From Pelagomonas calceolata (lineage: Eukaryota > Sar > Pelagophyceae > Pelagomonadales > Pelagomonadaceae): 64,000 bases of DNA. The notes beneath the pieces were generated by a model. That model did no database searches. It was not told the DNA's origin and saw only the letters and a list, made by a program, of their open reading frames with translations. Both the position numbers and the translations under genes were made by a program. The stretch spans positions 1,550,001-1,614,000 of the forward strand of contig CAKKNE010000005.1 in assembly GCA_918797485.1 (NCBI GenBank), written 5' to 3'. Positions 9,280 through 19,805 of this stretch are shown here, in pieces (within the stretch, counting starts at the first letter, position 1; the number at the start of each line of letters is the position of its first letter).

Positions 9280-12136
9280 CTAGTACTGGGTAAAACCCCG
9301 ATCGCCGGAGCGCGCCGCGAGCGCGCGGAGGCAGCGGCGTTCGTCGCTCAGGACGCTAGAGAGGGCTGCCCCGACTGCCTTTCGATGCGGGTAGAACCGC
9401 GCGTGTGGCAATTCCGCAGCCAGCGCGCCGAGGCAGCGGACGGCATCGGCGCGGGCGGCGGGCGGCGCGTTTGAGTCGCACGCGGCGGCCGCGCACGCCT
9501 TTACGGCGCCGGAGGCCGCGGCTTCCGTAGAGGCGCCGCCGCGCGCGAGCGTGAGCAACACGGCGGCCGCGGCGGCTTGGTTTCCATCTCTGCCGGCGCC
9601 GAGCGCGCGCGCCGCGGCCGCCCCCAGGGTTGTGGCCTCCTCGACGATGACCGCGGGCGGCGCACCGCGCGCCAGCGCGACCAAAGCGCGGTCGCGCGCG
9701 GCGCTGGGCGGCGCGGCGGAGAGGATCGGCGTGAGCGCCACGCGGAACCGCTGGCGCCAGAAGCGCGCCAGAAGCGCGCCACGCGGCGCTGGCGCCGTAA
9801 TTTGCGCGACACACGCCGCAGCGGCGTCGGCATTACCAGAGGCGAACGCGGCGGCGACGGCCTCTGCGACGACCTGTGTAGAATGACTTTGTGAAGAATT
9901 CTTGGGTGCACCCGACGCACTGGTTGATTCCACACTGGCGACGACGGCGGCCGTGCCAGGTGGTGCGTCGCGCCGCGCGACGGCCGCGCGCGCGCAGGCC
10001 GACCAGCTTTGGTCGCCGACGCGCGATTCTGCGAGCGCCCGCCGCAGGACCTCACGCGTCGCCGCGTCGCCGCGTGGCGCAAAGAGGAGGAATGCCTCGA
10101 AGCAGGGCCCCGCCTCGGGTACGATGGCCGCGTCGACAGCCGCCGCGCCGCCCCGCGCGAGGCAGGCGCCCAACCCGGCTGCGTCGTTCTGACGCGACGC
10201 GGCCGGCGCCGCACGCGCGGCCGCTTCGGCTGCGGCGGCGCCGACGACGGCCGCTAGGGCGCCCCGCAATGCGAGAGCGGCCGCCGCCGCCTCATGTGAC
10301 GCGAGCGCATCCGCGGCGCGTTGGTGGAGCCGGCCCGCGCGCGCCGCCGCGACCACCGCCGCCGCCACCGCGTCTGCTCCCGGGCCGCCCGCTGCCAACG
10401 CCACGACAGCGTGCGGGGCCCAGACGTCCGCCGCTGCTGGCGCCGCCGCGAGCGCGGCCGCCACGGCCGGGTCGGCGCCAGCGAGCGCCGCCGCTGCCGC
10501 CGCCGGCCGCGCCGAGGCGAGCGCCGCAGCGAGGCCCGGCCGGTCGCGACAGCGCGCCTTGAGGACTGCCGCGACGTTGCCGTCTCCGAGCACCTCCGGC
10601 GGCGCGCCCGCGTGCGCGGCGGCGGCGACCGCGCGGCATGCGGCCTGCGCCGCGGAGCTGCCGCCCGTTGCCGCCGCCGCTGCCGCGACCACCGCGCTCC
10701 TGGCGGCACTATCAAGCCAGGCGGCGGCGCCGAGGCCGCGGGCCGCGCCAAAGAGCTGCGCGAGCGCCCGCGCCTGCGTGAAGAATTGGAACCTGGACCA
10801 TGCGTCGCGATCGCGCCTCTCGCGAGGCCGGCGGCGTCGCACCCCGCTGCGTCGTTGCAAGCTGAAGCGCCCTTTCCGCGCCGTCGCTCACCGCGGGCGC
10901 GGCGTCCGCGCCACCGCCGGCGACCAAGGCACCCAGCGCCGGCGCAACCGCTGCGACGACCGCCCGCCATGCCCGCGGCCCCGCGCTTGCGACGGCCGCA
11001 AGGACCTGCGCCGCGGCGCGCGCGGCGCGCGACGCCGGGGACGCCGTCGCCGCCCGCGCTGCTATGCGCAGTCCCCGTGCGCACGCCACCCTCCTATGCC
11101 AGGCCCGCGCTGCGAGGCGCTGCGCTGCGGCTGCAGCCGGCGCCGGCGCCATCGACGCGACCGCTGCGACCGCCTTCATCAGCTCCTCGGCCGTCGCCTC
11201 AAGGCTCGCTTCCGGACAGACCTCGGCAGCGCGCGCCGCGAGGGTCAACGCTTCCCCGATCTCGTCAGGCGATGCGCCGGTGTCGCGCAGGCACTCGAGC
11301 GCGAGGTCGAGGGCCTCGCTCGCGAGTTCCGGCGCGGCCGTCAGCGCCGCGCGCAGCGCCTCGCGGAGCCCGACCGCTGTGACGCCGTGCGGGTTGCGCG
11401 CCGGCGCGACGAAGGACACGGGAAAGTAGGGCGATAATGCAGCGGCGAGGCCCGCAGCCGCGCCCGCGTCGCCCCAGCCGATAGTGTCCGCCGCCCGGCC
11501 ACAACCGCGCGCGGCGCCCAGGGCCCGCAGGAGGCAGCGCGGGTCGCGCTCGCCATCCACGGCCGCGGCGACGCCGCGCGCGAAGCGGGCCGCGCCTTCG
11601 TTTGAAGCGGCGGCCGCGAGCTCCGCCGCTTTTCCGTCCAGGACGGCGCGCTGCGCGTCGAAAAACCTCTCGCGCGCCGCGCGCGGGAACGCTGGGGCCC
11701 GAACCGCGCCGTCGCCGAACAAACACAGGGCCGCCGCCGCCGCCGCCGCCGCGCCGCCCTCACCGGTCCCGCGGCGCGCCGCTTCCACGACGTCCGCGAG
11801 CGCCCGCAGCGCATGTTCGGCGGACGGCGCGTCGTCCGCGCGCGCCGCGCAGAACGCGGCCAGTGCCGCACAGTCGTCCGGCGGCGGCGGCGCCTCGCGC
11901 ACAAACGTCGCGAGCAGTCGTGACGCGTTTCGCCGGGTGGAACCGACCTCGCTCGCTAGATGCCTTTCTGAGCGCGCGACATAGTCCGCACACGTCGCGC
12001 CGCGTGCTCGAAGCTCCGCCCAGGCCGCCGCCCTCCCTTCGTCGTCGGCCTCACACGCAGCCACGTAAGCCGCGATGGCGACGTCAATCGGGTCGGGTAG
12101 GAGCCATCCGAGGAGGCCTTGCTGGCGCAGCGACAT
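9280..12136 (-). CDS. MMS19: MMS19 homologue, cytosolic iron-sulfur assembly HEAT-repeat adaptor
   Basis: N-terminal exon (12136-10892) and C-terminal exon (10818-9280) lie in different frames; a GTGAGC donor at 10891 and an AG at 10819-10820 give a 73-bp intron and about 927 residues (human ~1030). The exact junction is inferred. Family signatures: GERDPRCLLRAL, YFPVSFVAPARNPHGV (MMS19 has YFPxxFxPPxxDPHGI), the FQFFTQARALAQLF segment, and a C-terminal HEAT repeat (FYPHRKAVGAALSSVLSDERRC). MMS19 in the CIA targeting complex delivers Fe-S clusters to DNA polymerases and helicases (established). Much of the middle is Ala-rich, eroding repeat recognition. An earlier in-frame Met at 12244 is possible, but MSLRQQGLLGWLLPDP looks like the true start. 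Confidence 0.82.
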
Positions 12137-12876
12137 CCGCCAGCACCTGCGTTTGAGATCAAGCTTTCGAGAGGAACTAGGTAGACCCGCCTGGGCCGCA
12201 GGCGGGTGTGCTGCCGTGTCTTCCCAGAGAGTGGCAGCTCTCATTCAATCAGGGGGTGGGAGCAGCGCCTAGTAGCAGAGCAGCTTCCGCGCTTCCTCCG
12301 CTTAAGGCACCGAAGAGCACAGAGCAGGAGCTGAAATAAGTCCCTCTCAAAAACCTCCCGCGTGGATCATATCAGTGTGTGTGTAGTAGAGTAGCTCGCC
12401 AACGCCGCGCATGGGCTTCAAAATCCAAATGTCCCCAGGCGGCCCCGCACGATCACTAGTCATCCTCCTTCCTTTTAGAAATATATGTCTAGTATTACTC
12501 TTGACTTTGAAAACTTATTGAGGTGACTACACTACGCTGCCGGGGAAGTCCGGAAGTACACACTCTATTTCCCCCTGCATCGCACCTAGCACAGCACTCT
12601 AGCACTTTAGCACTCCAGTGGTCACCTCCCACGCCCTCTCTCCGAGTCCAGCCGAGGGACGCATATGTAAGAGATGTAAACGTTATGGGAGGGTACGAGC
12701 TCGTAAAATGGAATAAACTAGGACTCAGCCCAATCATAGCCTCACTGAGTCCCAGATCCGTCGGACCAGGTCCACTACTCCTCCGCTCCGGGAATTAGGC
12801 TAGACGTCGCATTCGAGAACCTAGACGCGTCAGCAGCTCGGGAGTCGGAGGCGCACACACTAGGGGTTGGAAATTT
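12137..12876. other. Intergenic with inverted copy of the 8.9-kb repeat
   Basis: Bases ~12528-12590 are the inverted partner of ~8898-8962. A GT-repeat lies at 12374-12384. No supported gene. Confidence 0.4.
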
Positions 12877-13782
12877 CTACACGAAATGCCGCCCCGCCCC
12901 GCACGAGCGGAACTCGGCGGGCTTCGGGACAATATTCCCGCGCGCGTCGCGCTCGGGCTCGGGCGGTGCTGGCACAACGCCGGTGCGGAACGAGGCAATG
13001 GGCGACGGCCGCGAGAACTCGGGCGACGGGACCACCTCGTGGGAAACCTTGTCCCAGCCGTACTCGGTCCCCTGCGTCCGCAGCATGAACTCGCACGCGA
13101 CGCTCAGGCCCGGTTCGTCGCGCACCGCCCGGTCGGGTACGAGGGCCTCGACGGCGTACGAGTTGTCCGTGCCCGCGTAGACGGGCGTCCATGCCCCTAC
13201 GTTTTCGTGGCGGATCCGCCGCCGCGGCACGCTCCGCTCCTGCATCCCGTCCTCGTATTGCACGTCGAACGTGCCGTCCCGCTGGTCGACGACGATGACG
13301 CCGGTGAATTCCGTGAGGAGCGGCGCGCTCTCGGACGCGTCGGACGCGTCGGACGCGTCCGTCGCGTTGTCGCCCGTCCTGGGCCGCGGCTCCCACTCCA
13401 CAAGCACCGCCTCGCCGACGCGCAGCTCGCGGAACCCTCCGCGCATGCACAGAAAGAACGTGGGCTCGCACGGCTTTCGCCGCGCATCCCGCGGCACGGC
13501 GCGCCACCGCAGCCACAGCGTCGTCGGCGAGGCCTTGTGGAGTAAAATGGGCGGCGCAACCGTCAGCGGCGGTACAGCCGAGCGCACGTGCTCGGCACCG
13601 AACCAGACGCACTCGATCGCCTCGTTTGCCGCCCACCGCTCTAATAACCAATACGTCTCCCACGCCCTGTGTGGAAATCAACCAGTGAGTCGAGTGCCTA
13701 ATTCTTCGCGAACTCATTTCTCGGCGACGACGCGGGCCTGCTGGCTAAGTCAAGCGGTGAGGGACCCGCACTGCCGCGCCAT
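12877..13782 (-). CDS. Protein with FN3-like and Tudor-like segments, one intron
   Basis: A 17-nt first exon (13782-13766, MARQC) joins over a 99-bp intron (GTCCCT...TTTCCACACAG, 13667-13765) to the main exon, giving 268 residues. The joined start reads MARQCGAWETYWLLERW. The segment ASPTTLWLRWRAVP resembles the start of a fibronectin-III strand pair. RVGEAVLVEWEPR followed by FTGVIVVDQRDGTFDVQYEDG has the G-x-V...D-x-T/F-x-V-x-Y-E-D-G form of a Tudor/SH3-like barrel. A (DAS)n spacer encoded by a 9-bp repeat lies between. The ATG is only 41 bp downstream of the kelch gene stop, so a read-through gene model is possible. The last intron bases (GTTGATTTCCACACAG) recur exactly at the intron end of the ankyrin gene (22390-22405). 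Confidence 0.55.
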
Positions 13783-13823
13783 CGAGCAGACGTCGCGTCG
13801 CGCGGGGACGTCGATGCGATCAT

Positions 13824-16478
13824 TCAGTGCAAAAACTGCCGCGAAATTTTGATTCGGCACCGGACATATGACACGCGCTTCGCCTCACGCGCATCCTCCG
13901 CGTCCCGCCTGACGCGCTCCCTTTCCAATCTCTCGTGGAACTCGACCGTCTCCCGCTGCTCCCGGCCGGCCGCGTCCTCCAGATCCAGGACCACGAGGTC
14001 GTCGAGCGGCGCGCCGTCGTCTAGGGCCGCGCCCCCGAACACGAAGACGCGGTCGCCGATCGCCGCCATGGCGCAGCCCGCGCGCGCTATGGGCGGCGCC
14101 GCGGGCGCCTCCCTCAATGCTTGCCTCGTGTCCGCGAGGGCGGCGGCTTGTGAGGAAGCCGCGTCGGCCGCCGCCACGACGTGGAGGTCGCCGTCGGGCG
14201 CGTCCCCCCGGCACCGCGCGCGGTCGCGCGCCGCTCCGGCTTTGACGGCAGCGGCCCGCGCGCGCGCGCGCGCTTCAACCACTGCGGGCTCCACCGAGGC
14301 CGCCGTCCCGCGTGGCGCCGGCGAGGTCCACGCCAATTCCCGCAGGTCCAGCACGTGCGGCTCGAGCGCCGTCTCCCCGGCGGGGGGGGCACCCGCGCCA
14401 GCGCGCCCTCCCAGTGCGATCGCACGGTCGGCAAAGCACGCACGCAGCCCCAGAAATGCGCAGCAAAAGTCGTGCCGCGCCGCGACGTCGGCGCCGCCCA
14501 CGCGCACGTCGACCCACTCGCTATTCTTGACGTCCAGCACCTTCAGCGCGCCGCAGAGCGAGTTCACTTCCGCGAGCGCGCGCGGCGCGGCGCCCGATCG
14601 GTCGCCCATCGCCAGCAGCGCGTCGCCGAGGCGTGCCACGTCCTCCTCGCGCCGAAAAGCGTCGCCGGCGGCCGCCGCCTGCGCCGCTGCCAGCGACCGC
14701 GCGGCGGCGCGCGCCGCGCCCGCCGCGCGCGGCGCGGCGAGGGCCTTGAAGGCGGCGGCCGCCTCGCCGTTCCTCAGGCTCGCGACCGCGGCCGGGCCCT
14801 CGGCCGCATGCGCATCGCCGACGGCGACCGCCACGGCCGCGGCGCGGCGGTCGGCCGCGCGCGCGCGCTCCGTGGACGCAGTGGCCGCGCCGGGACCGAC
14901 GGACGACCCGCCGAGCACCAGGAGCCGTGTCACTGGGACCTCGGCGCGGAACGCGCCAGCAGCGCCTGGCTCGACCTTGGCAGCCGGCAGCGCCACGAGC
15001 GCGTGGCCGAAGCAGTTCGGCGGCGGCGCCCCCAGCACCGCGGGCCGCGACCACGTGCCGAGCCGGGGGTCGTGGAGCCAGGGGCCCCCGAAACACGTAG
15101 TCCCGTCGCGTCCTCCGAAGACGCACACCTTGCCGTCGCCGCAGCGCGCCGCCGCCGCGGCGCACCGCGGCTCGGGCGCCTCGCCACCGTTTTCTGGTAC
15201 CGCGACCCAGGCGGGTTCGCGCAGGCGCTCGAGCCGCCGCCGCTCCTTCTGATTGGGGTCGATGCGCGGATCGATTGGCGCCGGCCGCGGCAGGCGCAGC
15301 ACGAACGCATCGTGGAAATAGCGCCCCCGGTCGCCGCGGCCCCCGAAGACCCACATGCGCTCGTCGTCGAGCGCGACGGCGCAATGGCCCGCGCGCGGCG
15401 CGATCAGCTCGGGCTCGGCCAGCGGCGCGACGTGACGCCACACCCTTTGGTCGGCCTCAAGATCCAAAAGGTGGACCTCGGGCCCGTAGTACCGAATTGT
15501 CTGCTCGGGTAGGCGCTCGGTCCGCACGCCCGGGGCCGTCAGCACCGTCGCGTACGCGCGGAACGCCCTGGCGGGCGCGTTCGGCAACTTGGACACGAGG
15601 GCACGGCCCCCGAAGCAGACGAGGCGGTCGCGGCCGAGCGCGACGAGCGTGTGGTCGGCACGTGGCGCAGGCCGGCCCGCGCCGGGGACCGCCTCGGTCG
15701 TGTAGAGGGCGCTCCACGCGCACACCGGCGCGCCGGGCGGCCGCCACGGCTGCGGCGACGGCGGCTGCGGCGGCGAGTGGTGCAGCACCTCGCGCGCCAG
15801 ACTCGTGAGGTCCTCCTTGAGCCAAGTGTCGCCAGAATCGACCTCGATGCCGCGCGCGGGCGCGCGGCGCTCGAAGACGGAGAGCGCCGCCTCGTTCGTC
15901 GCGGCCGCCAGCTTGGCCTCCCGCTCCGTCCTCGCCTGGCTCGCCTGCAGCGCGAACCATTTCCGCGTGTGCTCGCACGTGCCGAAGGGCAGCGTGCAGA
16001 CGTAGCACTTCCACGGCCGCGTCGGATGCTTGGGCGCGGGCCGCAACGCCCGCGCGCGCACGACGAGCGCCTCGGCGACCGCCTCCTGGATCTTGGGGTG
16101 CACGGAGGCGGCAGCCTCGGCGGCCGCCGTCGCCGCAGCGACGACGGCCGTCGTGTCGTCCTCGTCGGACGAAGCCTCGCCGCGCCGCCGCCGCAGGAAG
16201 GCTGCATGCGCCGCCGCATGCGCGGCAGAACGCCCGGCGGCGCGCGCCGTCGCATCGGCGGGCAGGCACTTCAGCGCCGCGGTTAGCGCCGCCTCGCGCC
16301 AGGCCGCAGCGCCGAGCGCCGCGACGAGCTCCGCCTTCTCACGGAGATCCGACACGTCGACGCCGCGCGCCGCCGCCAGAGCCTTGAGCCGCGGGAAGCT
16401 CATGCCCTCGAGGTTGTCCTGGGGTGCCATGGCGGCGCGGACCTCCATGGCCTCGCAGCGCGGACGAGGGCTCTCCAT
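13824..16478 (-). CDS. SAP-like domain plus kelch beta-propeller protein
   Basis: Uninterrupted 884-residue frame. Residues 26-57 (FPRLKALAAARGVDVSDLREKAELV, split here as FPRLKALAAARG and DLREKAELVAAL) fit a SAP helix-loop-helix that binds DNA/RNA. A Cys/His cluster follows (WKCYVCTLPFGTCEHTRKW). Residues ~270-840 hold at least five kelch blades, seen as repeated HTLVALGRDRLVCFGG, HCAVALDDERMWVFGG, CGDGKVCVFGG, VTRLLVLGG and CAMAAIGDRVFVFGG. The C-terminus is a charged helix (EFHERLERERVRRDAEDARE) ending at TGA 13824-13826. An Ala-rich linker interrupts the propeller. Kelch propellers are protein-interaction scaffolds; pairing with SAP suggests a chromatin or RNA role, but this is inference. 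First Met used; Met11, 17 and 26 are alternatives. Confidence 0.75.
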   Translation of the reverse strand: MESPRPRCEAMEVRAAMAPQDNLEGMSFPRLKALAAARGVDVSDLREKAELVAALGAAAWREAALTAALKCLPADATARAAGRSAAHAAAHAAFLRRRRGEASSDEDDTTAVVAAATAAAEAAASVHPKIQEAVAEALVVRARALRPAPKHPTRPWKCYVCTLPFGTCEHTRKWFALQASQARTEREAKLAAATNEAALSVFERRAPARGIEVDSGDTWLKEDLTSLAREVLHHSPPQPPSPQPWRPPGAPVCAWSALYTTEAVPGAGRPAPRADHTLVALGRDRLVCFGGRALVSKLPNAPARAFRAYATVLTAPGVRTERLPEQTIRYYGPEVHLLDLEADQRVWRHVAPLAEPELIAPRAGHCAVALDDERMWVFGGRGDRGRYFHDAFVLRLPRPAPIDPRIDPNQKERRRLERLREPAWVAVPENGGEAPEPRCAAAAARCGDGKVCVFGGRDGTTCFGGPWLHDPRLGTWSRPAVLGAPPPNCFGHALVALPAAKVEPGAAGAFRAEVPVTRLLVLGGSSVGPGAATASTERARAADRRAAAVAVAVGDAHAAEGPAAVASLRNGEAAAAFKALAAPRAAGAARAAARSLAAAQAAAAGDAFRREEDVARLGDALLAMGDRSGAAPRALAEVNSLCGALKVLDVKNSEWVDVRVGGADVAARHDFCCAFLGLRACFADRAIALGGRAGAGAPPAGETALEPHVLDLRELAWTSPAPRGTAASVEPAVVEARARARAAAVKAGAARDRARCRGDAPDGDLHVVAAADAASSQAAALADTRQALREAPAAPPIARAGCAMAAIGDRVFVFGGAALDDGAPLDDLVVLDLEDAAGREQRETVEFHERLERERVRRDAEDAREAKRVSYVRCRIKISRQFLH

Positions 16479-17320
16479 AGTGGGCCAATGCGCGCCGTCG
16501 TCGTTAGTTCGCTAGCGTCACACCGCAGCTCTTCGTCGTCCTGGTGCCGCTGCGACCATATGGCGCTGTTGTCTGCCGAGCAGTGATCGCGTCGGGCCAA
16601 AGCTACCCAATTTGGCGCCTTGATATAGGCTTTGGGGCAGCGTAGTTGAGAGAGGGCGCTTCTATGCTGAGTCGGACGGCTTGCGGCCGGCCGGGCACCT
16701 TGAGCGTGTGGGAGACCTGGAAGCCGCGCCCCGGAGCGGTGTCCCAAGTTTCGTACCGTCGGTACTAGTATGTATCTCTATATGCATGATACCTACTGGT
16801 ATGTGCTTGCAGGCGTGCGAGTTTACGACGTTGGCGGGGCATTGGCTATGGCCAGCGCTGTACAGGGCGCCACGATACGGCAGCGCCGCCCGCGCCACGC
16901 TGCCCGCGCGTCGGCGCACCTCCCACGGCTCAGGCTGCCCTCCAACTCTTGCTGGTCCAGCAGCCGCCCTGGGAGCCGCGCGCTCTGGGGCGGAGACACA
17001 CGACGAGACCGTCGCGTACGGGTCACGCGGAATACGCGTCGCGTCGGAGCCTACGGTCGGTCGGGATGGTTTATCGTCGGGGGCGAAGCCGGCGCGGCGA
17101 CGCGCCGCGACAGCAACAGAGGCAGAGGGATCGGTCGTCTGGACGAGACGATGTCTCCGGTTGCTCGCGGCCGTGTCTTATCGCGTATTATGATTTGGCG
17201 TTTTTTAGGTATAATCGCTTACTTAGCCCAGCCAAAGCCAGCCAAAGCTAAGCTAAAAAGCGGCCCCACCACCACCAATTTAAATATGGCGCGCCTCCGT
17301 AGGGGGCCGCGCCCGGCACG
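16479..17320. other. Intergenic, divergent promoter region
   Basis: Separates two divergent genes. Contains the string GGAAGCCGCGCCCCGG (16708-16724), also found near the 6.2-kb MITE, and a locally AT-rich stretch at 16755-16800. Short frames here look like noise. Confidence 0.4.
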
Positions 17321-18997
17321 ATGGCCAAGAAAAAGAAGAGTTTGAAACAAAAGGTGAAAGAAAAAAAAAAGCAAAGGCGGGCAAAGGCTAGAAAGGCTAA
17401 ACAGCCGGCTGCAAAGCCCGCCGCGAAGCGGTCGCCGAAGAAGCACGCCACCCGGCCGACCTTCGACGTGGACCCCAAGCTCACTGATGCTCATGGGGAG
17501 AAACTCGAATATCACGGAGACTACGACTATGACGACGCGCCTGACAACGACAACTGCGACTGGTCCAACCCGTGGCAAGTCGTCGTCCTTCCACCTGCTA
17601 CTAGGACGCCACCTACAAAAGTACGCGTGCGGTATGTGGCCTCGGGTACAGATAATGAGGTTGGCGTCGTGGATCCGGACCGGCTCGTCCGGCGTTTCGT
17701 GATTCATCCGGTAGGAACTGCGGTAGACGTCCGGGCGGACAAGGTGTTGAAGAACGGCGACAAGAAAAAGTCCGAACAAATGGTCATCGTCGGGTGGGAT
17801 GAGGATGCGGGAACGTATCTCGTCGACTGGGAGGGGAGTGTCTCAGACGCGGAAGAGGGCGACTCCGTGTGGGTGACGCTCGACGAGATCGAAGGTAAAG
17901 TGGTGAAGACGTTCAGCGACGGCTGCGTCGAGGTCAAGTTGGCTGACGACTGGGTCGTAAAGTTCAGGAATAACGAGGTGCTCGTCCTGTGGCCGGACAA
18001 GGCGCACATCGTCGACCAGAGCTTCGTGCGGCGGCGAGTATCACGGGCGTGCTCGAGGGCTGTCGCGGGGCAGACGAACCCCACGTGGTTCGTAAAAGAC
18101 GGCGACCCTAGTGTAGCGAACCCCGACTGGTTTTATTCGTGTGTTTATAGGAGAAGATTCTACCCAAAAGAGAAAGTGGCCCGCGAAAAGGCTTCTGGGG
18201 CAAGGCCTTCACTTGAGTTAATGGGCGAGGAGGAGTACTACGCTCACCCGAGTACGAAGGCGAAACAGGCCTGGAGGGACGCCCACCCCGACTACGACAA
18301 GGAACGTTGGAAGACCTACGAACGACCCGTTTGCCCACACTGCGACAGTGGCCTCCTGAAGACGAATTGTTTTTGTGGCGGTCCTGGCACCGGCAATTCG
18401 CGTGCCTCGAACGTTGCCCGCCGCGCGCTCCGTTTAGCTTTAGATGCGGAAGTTGGAGGAGACATGTCGGAGGTCACTGGCTTTACGCCGGCTCAGGCCT
18501 CCCAAATTATGGCTGCCGCCGTTCCGGACGATGTACCTCTCGCGGACTTGATGCGGAAGAAGCTCGTCCGGAGCTGGACGAAGGGTAGGAAAGTCACTGT
18601 CCTCGACAACGAGCACATCAAGCCCATCGCCTTGTTGAAAAAACAGGAGCTGAAAGACCTCGCCGATCCTGTGCCGGCAATGGTCGACGGCGAGCCGAAC
18701 GATGCGTTGCGGCTCGTCAGTCGCATCGAAGGGCTTCAATTCATGATCTTCAGGGAGAATGATTGGAAGTTCACGAAATATCCGCTGTCGACGAGGCAGG
18801 ATCACGAGACGTACATCCGCTGCTTCTACCCCAAGCGCGAGCTGTCGAAGCCAGTCCTAGAGCGCAAGTACTACGCCTTCAAGACGGTGCTCCGGAACGT
18901 CGAGGAGTGGGCCGCGGCCCGCGGCGAGTGGCGCCCCATCGGCGCCCGCGCGGGCTCCCACTCGCCCGCGGCTGTTCAAGCGCTCTTGGCGGAGTAG
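17321..18997 (+). CDS. Lys-rich N-terminus protein with SH3/Tudor-like strands and Cys cluster, unknown function
   Basis: Intronless, 558 residues. The first 45 residues are almost all Lys/Arg/Ala (MAKKKKSLKQKVKEKKK), a likely nuclear or nucleolar signal. Residues ~90-235 hold several short beta-barrel-like segments (QMVIVGWDEDAGTYLVDW; FSDGCVEVKLADDWVVKF). Residues ~340-355 hold CPHCDSGLLKTNCFCGG, a probable zinc site. The C-terminal half is mixed alpha/beta without a family I know. Codon use is less GC-biased than its neighbours, which could mean a different history. The N-terminal Met is preceded by GCACG with no upstream in-frame ATG nearby. Confidence 0.7.
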   Translation: MAKKKKSLKQKVKEKKKQRRAKARKAKQPAAKPAAKRSPKKHATRPTFDVDPKLTDAHGEKLEYHGDYDYDDAPDNDNCDWSNPWQVVVLPPATRTPPTKVRVRYVASGTDNEVGVVDPDRLVRRFVIHPVGTAVDVRADKVLKNGDKKKSEQMVIVGWDEDAGTYLVDWEGSVSDAEEGDSVWVTLDEIEGKVVKTFSDGCVEVKLADDWVVKFRNNEVLVLWPDKAHIVDQSFVRRRVSRACSRAVAGQTNPTWFVKDGDPSVANPDWFYSCVYRRRFYPKEKVAREKASGARPSLELMGEEEYYAHPSTKAKQAWRDAHPDYDKERWKTYERPVCPHCDSGLLKTNCFCGGPGTGNSRASNVARRALRLALDAEVGGDMSEVTGFTPAQASQIMAAAVPDDVPLADLMRKKLVRSWTKGRKVTVLDNEHIKPIALLKKQELKDLADPVPAMVDGEPNDALRLVSRIEGLQFMIFRENDWKFTKYPLSTRQDHETYIRCFYPKRELSKPVLERKYYAFKTVLRNVEEWAAARGEWRPIGARAGSHSPAAVQALLAE

Positions 18998-19805
18998 TGT
19001 GGTTGAGTGTCGCTTGTTTGGATTTTTGGTTGTTGGTAAGTATTCTTCACTTTCTTGTATTTATTTTGATATGAGTACTAGGTACCAAGTACCTCGGTAC
19101 CATGGTACCTAGTACCTACCTACCGCAGCCTGAGTACGGTACCGCAGTGGGCCCACACATGTGCTACAAGCTCGTAGAGCTACCAGCTACCCGACCCACG
19201 GTAGAGGCCAAAACAGCGGCCCTCTGATTTCAAGAGGAGCTTTATGATGGGCCCCCGGGGCGTTCCGAACCTATTTAGTGCTGACTTATGTCCAACAGCT
19301 ACGACTCGGATCAGTATCTTAGCAGCAGTATCTGGCTACCTCAGGCTACGGCACACCTAGTGGCTCGCTGTGAGAATACTGTACTTATACTTGCTCTTGT
19401 CCAACGCTCCGATAGTTCCCTCCCTTGTTTTGGCGCGGGGGCGCGTGGTCCAGGGGGTTCAATTTGAAGTTGAAGTTGTCGTCCGTTGATGATCGGTCAA
19501 CGGCCTCCTTTCCACTCATAAATCTCCCAACTTTGCTTTGGTTTCACTATCCTAGTTCTAGTTATTTCAACTATACCTGAAATACCTCGATAAAGCAGGT
19601 CTAATCAAAAGGTCCTTATCATGATATGATGACATATCCGAGGAGGTACCAGTAGTGCGGCCCGGGCGGCGTTGTCTGCTTTGTTTCTGCTAATATGCCG
19701 CGACAAACGAGGGCCGAATAAGAGCCTCCTCTCTTTACTTGTAACTTAGTAATCATCCTTGCAACCTACTAGCAGTCCATTACAACTTCAAGTTAGTACA
19801 CTAGG
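18998..19805. other. Intergenic with GGTACC/ACTAGT word cluster
   Basis: From 19077 to 19150 the sequence is a patchwork of GGTACC, AGTACC and TACCTA words. An ACTTCAAGTTAGT stretch lies at 19785-19797. No gene seen. Confidence 0.4.

Noticed and set aside
9891-11437. Several long plus-strand frames across MMS19
   Set aside because: Arg/Pro-rich antisense frames; the minus strand carries recognisable MMS19 motifs.
13824-13860. Kelch gene continuing into the next gene as one protein
   Set aside because: I tried several donor and acceptor choices around 13770-13870 and none kept a sensible frame. The separate ATG at 13782 gives a clean splice. Not fully excluded.
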